Virus record (IMG/VR): IMGVR_UViG_3300020204_000335
Location: 1-25,831 of that record
Strand: one strand, 5' to 3'
Length of the DNA stretch: 25,831 nt
From: a virus
Part shown: positions 22,055 to 25,831 of the stretch, one piece after another
Layout of the letters: each line of letters begins with the position of its first letter
Position numbering within the stretch: position 1 is the first letter of the stretch
The notes under the pieces: model-generated
The model's input: only the letters and a program-made list of their open reading frames with translations
Told to the model about the DNA's origin: nothing
Databases searched by the model: none
Position numbers and translations under genes: made by a program

Positions 22055-24403
22055 TTAAGATTGTTTATATCTCAATGTTCCCATTCTTGGCCAAGTTTGT
22101 CCTGAAGTTTTTCTAACTCTTTCTGCTACTCTTGGTTGAATAGTTCCTTTAATTGGCCTATCTTGTCTGTAGAATAGGTATCTATTTCCAGAACCTTGAA
22201 GGTTTTGGAAATCTAAGTATGGATTATATAGACTAACTCTTGGGTTTGCTCCCATATGAAGATCTATTGTGTTTGAAGCATTTTCAAAAAATACCATTTC
22301 CCAAACTAAAGTTGGAGATCCCAAAACTCCTCCAAAATAAACAGTATGCCCTTCAAATCTTACTCTATATTCTCTATTTGGAGAAGATCCTGTAGTATTA
22401 GTCCATATTCTTTGAGCAGATCCATCATCAGTTGAAATTTGTATTTTGGGTATAGTTGGAGTACTTGTGTTATATGTCCATGCTACATCTGCGTCATAAG
22501 AATTGCTTGAAGGTTTTGCTCCAAATAAAACATATGAATTTGTATTTACAAAAATTTTGTTATATGAAGTTTCATTATATGATATATTGAAGGGTAAAGT
22601 TAATTCCCAAAATCCATCATCCTCTGGAGGAAATGTAGGATTAAAATGATTTGGAGTAGTGGAAGCAATTCCAACTCCACCAATCAAACTACTTGTGGTT
22701 GGAGTTATTGTTCCTCCACTAGCAGTTGTTACAATTCTAACTGAAGTATTTGGAGCAGCAATAAAATTTTCTGTCCCTGCAAGTTTTGATACTGTATTAC
22801 TGATAGAACTTAAACCTTGATCAATATATGGTGTAGATGCAGGTTCAAATATTTGATTTTTTGATATTCCTTGAATATACTCTATTGCTTCAACATGAGT
22901 CATTCTTGGATATTGTTCTAATGCGCAGGCAAGAACTCCACATATCTGTGGTGATGCCATACTTGTTCCACTATATTTGTCTATTGTAAATGTAGAGTTT
23001 CTATAATCTCCTTCTGGTCCACTATGTGTTGAAGATATAATTGAAGTTCCTGGAGAATATACAGTTATTCTTGGTCCAGTGCAACTAAAATTTACTTTAG
23101 AATCATTTGCCAAATTCCCAATTGCACCAACACAAATAGCATTTGCTCCAGAAGTATTTACAGATCCTCTATGATAATAAAAAGAATTACCTGATCCGTA
23201 TAAAGCAGGTCCTATTAATCTATTGTCGTAATCTACTCCTCCAGGAGCATCAATTTTATATGAAGAATTTCCTGCAGCACCTACAAAAATTACACCATCA
23301 TTCATAGCATCTTGCATATCTGCAAGGTCATCTTCAAACCAAAATTCAAATCCTATGTAACCAGTTCCTTGGAAAGAGAAATAATTGATTACTCCAAATG
23401 ATTCTAATTGAGCATCTGTGAATGGGGCATTATATGTTGTTCCTCTCCAAACAATACCTGTTAAATTACTTCTTATAATATAGTTTGCATATCCCCAACT
23501 ATTGTTTATAATTGTTGGATTTCTTAAACCAGTTTGTGAATTGATTGGTTTTGTTAAATGAAATGCTCTGATATAGTCTGCCCAGAAAATAGCAGCATCT
23601 GATTGATCGTAAATGTATAAATTATAAACTTTTGCATCTCTTGCCCATCCCTGACTATTCCCACATGCAGTTCCAGCAACATGCATTCCATGATCATTGT
23701 TTCCTAGATTTGGGACATTATAATCAATGGTATAAGGGTATGTTCCATTTGCATTACCAGTAACAATACTGTTGAGTGAATACCAATTAAATTGAACTAC
23801 TCTTGTTCCTCCAGTGCCATCTTCATTCACTGCCATTTCTGGGTGATTTGGATTCACAAATCCATCTACAATTACAACATCAACATTTTTTCCTGAACTG
23901 GTTGCAGTAACAATTCCAGTTACTGATGTAGTTCCATTCGATCCCCAATTAGATCGTTGTTGACCTTCTATACATCTTAGTAATGCCCAATTTCTATGAG
24001 TATTGCTGACTGCAAAAGATTTATTCCAGGCATTAGATGATTGTTCCCAAAGAGGTTTTACTATTCTCTGTTCTTTAATTTTTTTGGGAATAATACTTAA
24101 AACTCTAGGATCATTTTTTAAAATTTCAACTTCTTCTGCTGTTAAAATATAATGTGTATTTCTTGAAATTGGTCTTCTTATTGCACATTCAACACATCTA
24201 TCTGGAACACATTCAGTTCCTCCATGAGTTTCTAAATCATCATAAAATTGATCTAAATCTTCTTTGTTTTTTAAAGTAATAATGTACTCCTCTTCTCCAT
24301 CAGAAATTAAGTCTGATGTAATTACTTTAGATGGATCAAAATGTTGTAAAATTCTATCTTCTAAAAATTGTCTAGGATTTTCTTTTACTTTTTTTTCTTC
24401 CAT
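22055..24403 (-). CDS. Subtilisin-like serine protease (S8) with C-terminal structural domain
   Basis: The ATG at 24403 is chosen because GGAAAG lies 5 bases upstream and the previous gene ends at 24405; a TTG at 24424 is the alternative. The 782 residues start with an acidic region containing a Cys-rich patch (ECVPDRCVECAIRR, about 64-77), perhaps a prodomain. The S8 catalytic domain follows: Asp180 in VIVDGF, His238 in NDHGMHVAG, oxyanion Asn379 in GAAGNS and Ser481 in SGTSMASP, all intact. After about 550 the sequence becomes a Thr/Gly/Asn-rich beta domain (GFWELTLPFNISYNETSYNK, then FVNTNSYVLFG) like those in phage fibres or neck proteins. No clear signal peptide is seen. Position before gp15 suggests a virion part. 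Substrate unknown; prohead processing is already covered by gp21. Confidence 0.9.
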   Translation of the reverse strand: MEEKKVKENPRQFLEDRILQHFDPSKVITSDLISDGEEEYIITLKNKEDLDQFYDDLETHGGTECVPDRCVECAIRRPISRNTHYILTAEEVEILKNDPRVLSIIPKKIKEQRIVKPLWEQSSNAWNKSFAVSNTHRNWALLRCIEGQQRSNWGSNGTTSVTGIVTATSSGKNVDVVIVDGFVNPNHPEMAVNEDGTGGTRVVQFNWYSLNSIVTGNANGTYPYTIDYNVPNLGNNDHGMHVAGTACGNSQGWARDAKVYNLYIYDQSDAAIFWADYIRAFHLTKPINSQTGLRNPTIINNSWGYANYIIRSNLTGIVWRGTTYNAPFTDAQLESFGVINYFSFQGTGYIGFEFWFEDDLADMQDAMNDGVIFVGAAGNSSYKIDAPGGVDYDNRLIGPALYGSGNSFYYHRGSVNTSGANAICVGAIGNLANDSKVNFSCTGPRITVYSPGTSIISSTHSGPEGDYRNSTFTIDKYSGTSMASPQICGVLACALEQYPRMTHVEAIEYIQGISKNQIFEPASTPYIDQGLSSISNTVSKLAGTENFIAAPNTSVRIVTTASGGTITPTTSSLIGGVGIASTTPNHFNPTFPPEDDGFWELTLPFNISYNETSYNKIFVNTNSYVLFGAKPSSNSYDADVAWTYNTSTPTIPKIQISTDDGSAQRIWTNTTGSSPNREYRVRFEGHTVYFGGVLGSPTLVWEMVFFENASNTIDLHMGANPRVSLYNPYLDFQNLQGSGNRYLFYRQDRPIKGTIQPRVAERVRKTSGQTWPRMGTLRYKQS

Positions 24404-24414
24404 ATTAACTTTCC
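24404..24414 (-). promoter_or_regulatory. Ribosome site that decides the subtilase start
   Basis: On the minus strand GGAAAG (24414-24409) sits 5 bases before ATG at 24403. It lies in the last codons of the fibre gene. The TTG at 24424 has no comparable site, so the ATG start is favoured. Confidence 0.6.
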
Positions 24415-25831
24415 ATCTGAACAAGAGTTAGAGTAACAGTAATATTTGCTGTAGATCCTGATTTATTGACTACTTTAAGATAAATGTTTGTTGATGGAGT
24501 AGCATCATTATTAAATCCAATAGTTCCTGGAGTAATTAATTGAGTTGTTGCTCCAGTTGTAATGACCTCTGCAATAACTCCAGAACCTGGAAGTGGATCA
24601 GAAGTTTCTCCTCTAGAAGAATCACTAGTTCTAGATGCAGTATCTGTGTAAATTGTCACCCATGCTGCAGCATCAGTTTGAATTTTTGCTAACAGATAAG
24701 TTTTAAACCCTGTGATAGTGAAGTTAGCAGAAGCACCATTTGCAATAGATCCTGTAGATCCTGAAGCAGTAATTCTGCCACCAAGAGCACCCCCAAATGC
24801 ACCTTGAGTTCCTTGAGGTCCAATAGATCCTTGTGAACCTTGTGGTCCACCACCAGCAAATCCTTGGGCACCTTGTGGTCCAAATGTTCCAATTGAACCA
24901 GTTTGACCTTGGAATCCTTGGAATCCAGTTGATCCTTGAGGTCCTCTTACACCTTGAGGACCTTGTACACCTTGAGGACCTTGAGGTCCTCCTCCAGCAG
25001 CACCTTGAATACCTTGTGCACCTTGAGGTCCTGCAACTCCTTGAGCACCTTGTGGACCTCCTCCAGCAGCACCTTGTACACCTTGAGCCCCTGTAGGTCC
25101 AACATCAGTAATTGATATTGTTCCAGACATTCCACCATGAAACTGGCAAATATAATATAAAGTACTAGGAGCATCATAAGGAACTGCAAATGTAATAGTT
25201 CCGCTAGCAGTTCCATTGTTTGTTACGCCGTTATTATAAGCACTTCCTGTTCCAGTAACTTGTGCAGTTTTAATCCAGAATGGATGACCAGAAGCATTAA
25301 CACTAAAAGTATAAGTAAATCCACGTAGTAGATTTAAAGTTGGATTAGATGCACCGTCTATTGTATATGAACTTGCTCCACTATTTGTTACTGAATAGGT
25401 TCTACTACCAGAACTTCCTTGTGCACCTTGGGGACCTGGATCTCCTTGAGCACCTTGTGGACCTCCTCCAGCAGCACCTTGTACCCCTTGTGCCCCAACA
25501 TCTCCTTGAGAACCTTGTGGACCTTCTAATCCTTGAGCACCTTGAGGACCAACACTTGCTGCACTGCCAGCAATTTCAACAGTAATTACTTTAGTAGAAC
25601 TATTATAGGTAATAGTATTTCCTGCACCTGCAAAGTTAATTGCAGTAATAATTCCTGTAGTAATATCTACTCCAGCAGATTGAATGCCAACATTAAATCC
25701 ACCTACTGCAGTGACTATTCCAGAAACTGTTACATTATTACTAAAAGTAGAAACACCAGAAACACTTAATTGATTTGTAAATGTAGTTCCAGTGACTGTT
25801 ACACCAGTTCCAAGAGTTTCAAACTTCTTGG
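24405..25831 (-). CDS. Collagen-like tail fibre/virion protein with cupredoxin-like domain, 5' end outside window
   Basis: The frame is open from the stop at 24407-24405 to the right edge, with 474 residues visible and no N terminus. The Met at 25130, which looks like a start, is internal. Reading from the edge, there is a Thr/Val/Gly fibre-like region ([20 protein letters not shown]), a first Gly-x-y collagen-like block (about 25550-25405), then a beta domain (25400-25116) with SGHPFW and later CQFHGGM. The His, Cys, His and Met there match type 1 copper ligands. A second Gly-x-y block follows (25100-24777), then a beta-rich C-terminal domain of about 115 residues. GPQGxQG triplets dominate. 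Marine T4-like phages often have such proteins as fibres or whiskers. Copper binding is inference. Confidence 0.88.
   Translation of the reverse strand, partial: KKFETLGTGVTVTGTTFTNQLSVSGVSTFSNNVTVSGIVTAVGGFNVGIQSAGVDITTGIITAINFAGAGNTITYNSSTKVITVEIAGSAASVGPQGAQGLEGPQGSQGDVGAQGVQGAAGGGPQGAQGDPGPQGAQGSSGSRTYSVTNSGASSYTIDGASNPTLNLLRGFTYTFSVNASGHPFWIKTAQVTGTGSAYNNGVTNNGTASGTITFAVPYDAPSTLYYICQFHGGMSGTISITDVGPTGAQGVQGAAGGGPQGAQGVAGPQGAQGIQGAAGGGPQGPQGVQGPQGVRGPQGSTGFQGFQGQTGSIGTFGPQGAQGFAGGGPQGSQGSIGPQGTQGAFGGALGGRITASGSTGSIANGASANFTITGFKTYLLAKIQTDAAAWVTIYTDTASRTSDSSRGETSDPLPGSGVIAEVITTGATTQLITPGTIGFNNDATPSTNIYLKVVNKSGSTANITVTLTLVQMES
25037..25079 (-). repeat. 43-bp perfect direct repeat, copy 1
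   Basis: This 43-bp stretch in the second collagen-like block is identical to 25442-25484. The copies are 405 bases apart, a multiple of three, and in the same frame, both coding a [14 protein letters not shown]-type phrase. A third, partial match of 20 bases lies at 24988-25007. Together they flank the cupredoxin-like domain. Confidence 0.95.
25442..25484 (-). repeat. 43-bp perfect direct repeat, copy 2
   Basis: Second copy of the 43-bp repeat, in the first collagen-like block upstream of the cupredoxin-like domain. The bases just outside both copies differ, so the identity has sharp edges. Gly-x-y coding alone would allow more synonymous change than is seen. Confidence 0.95.

Noticed and set aside
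24777-25553. Repeated short sequences that might be taken for a CRISPR array or tandem repeat element
   Set aside because: Repeats are in-frame Gly-x-y coding units without constant repeat/spacer length or unique spacers.
24947-25585. Leu/His-rich open frames on both strands over the fibre gene
   Set aside because: They are out-of-frame or opposite-strand readings of the repeated Gly-Pro-Gln-Gly codons; their odd composition follows from the repeat, and none has a start region or family match.

Overview
The window is a piece of a T4-like contractile-tailed dsDNA phage genome. It most resembles the marine T4-like phages of cyanobacteria. The evidence is the gene order (15-16-17-18-19-20-67-21-22-23-3-uvsY-uvsW-55-47-46-45-44), an AT-rich composition with T4-type TATAAATA late promoters, and marine-phage features: a DUF3110-like gene between 47 and 46, a DUF3310-like gene before 45, collagen-like Gly-x-y fibre sequence, and no vertex gene 24 after 23. 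A picocyanobacterial host (Prochlorococcus or Synechococcus) is the best guess. A host such as Pelagibacter cannot be excluded, because no host-diagnostic photosynthesis gene lies in the window. Every gene is on the minus strand, so transcription runs from high to low coordinates. No tRNA, insertion sequence, integrase or CRISPR array was seen.

Layout in the order of transcription. (1) 25831-22055: the 3' part of a long collagen-like fibre gene, open to the right window edge, containing a cupredoxin-like domain; then a large protein with an intact subtilisin-type protease domain. (2) 22019-13476: gp15 tail terminator, gp16 small terminase, an unusual basic multidomain protein inserted between the terminase genes, gp17 large terminase, gp18 sheath, gp19 tube, gp20 portal. 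(3) 13449-9383: a 53-residue gp67-like core peptide, a small putative structural protein, gp21 protease, gp22 scaffold and gp23 major capsid protein, closed by a strong intrinsic terminator. (4) 9313-6489: gp3-like tail-tube-fold protein, UvsY, UvsW and a small possibly Sm-like protein. (5) 6359-1: late sigma factor gp55, gp47, a DUF3110-like protein, gp46, a DUF3310-like protein, clamp gp45, two unrecognised small proteins, clamp loader gp44 and a truncated unrecognised gene.

The genes fall into connected programmes. Clamp and clamp loader (45/44) drive replication and, in T4, late transcription with gp55. Gp46/47 with UvsY/UvsW run recombination-dependent replication. The capsid, tail and packaging genes carry the late promoters. 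Many neighbours are coupled by ATGA, GTGA or TAATG overlaps. Clear Shine-Dalgarno sequences occur mainly on the high-output structural genes 18, 19, 22 and 23. No intergenic gap exceeds about 130 bases.

The least ordinary parts are the cupredoxin-like module flanked by identical 43-bp in-frame repeats inside the fibre gene, the subtilase in the tail region, the multidomain protein between the two terminase genes, and a consensus-like sigma-70 promoter pointing against all genes at 6424-6452.
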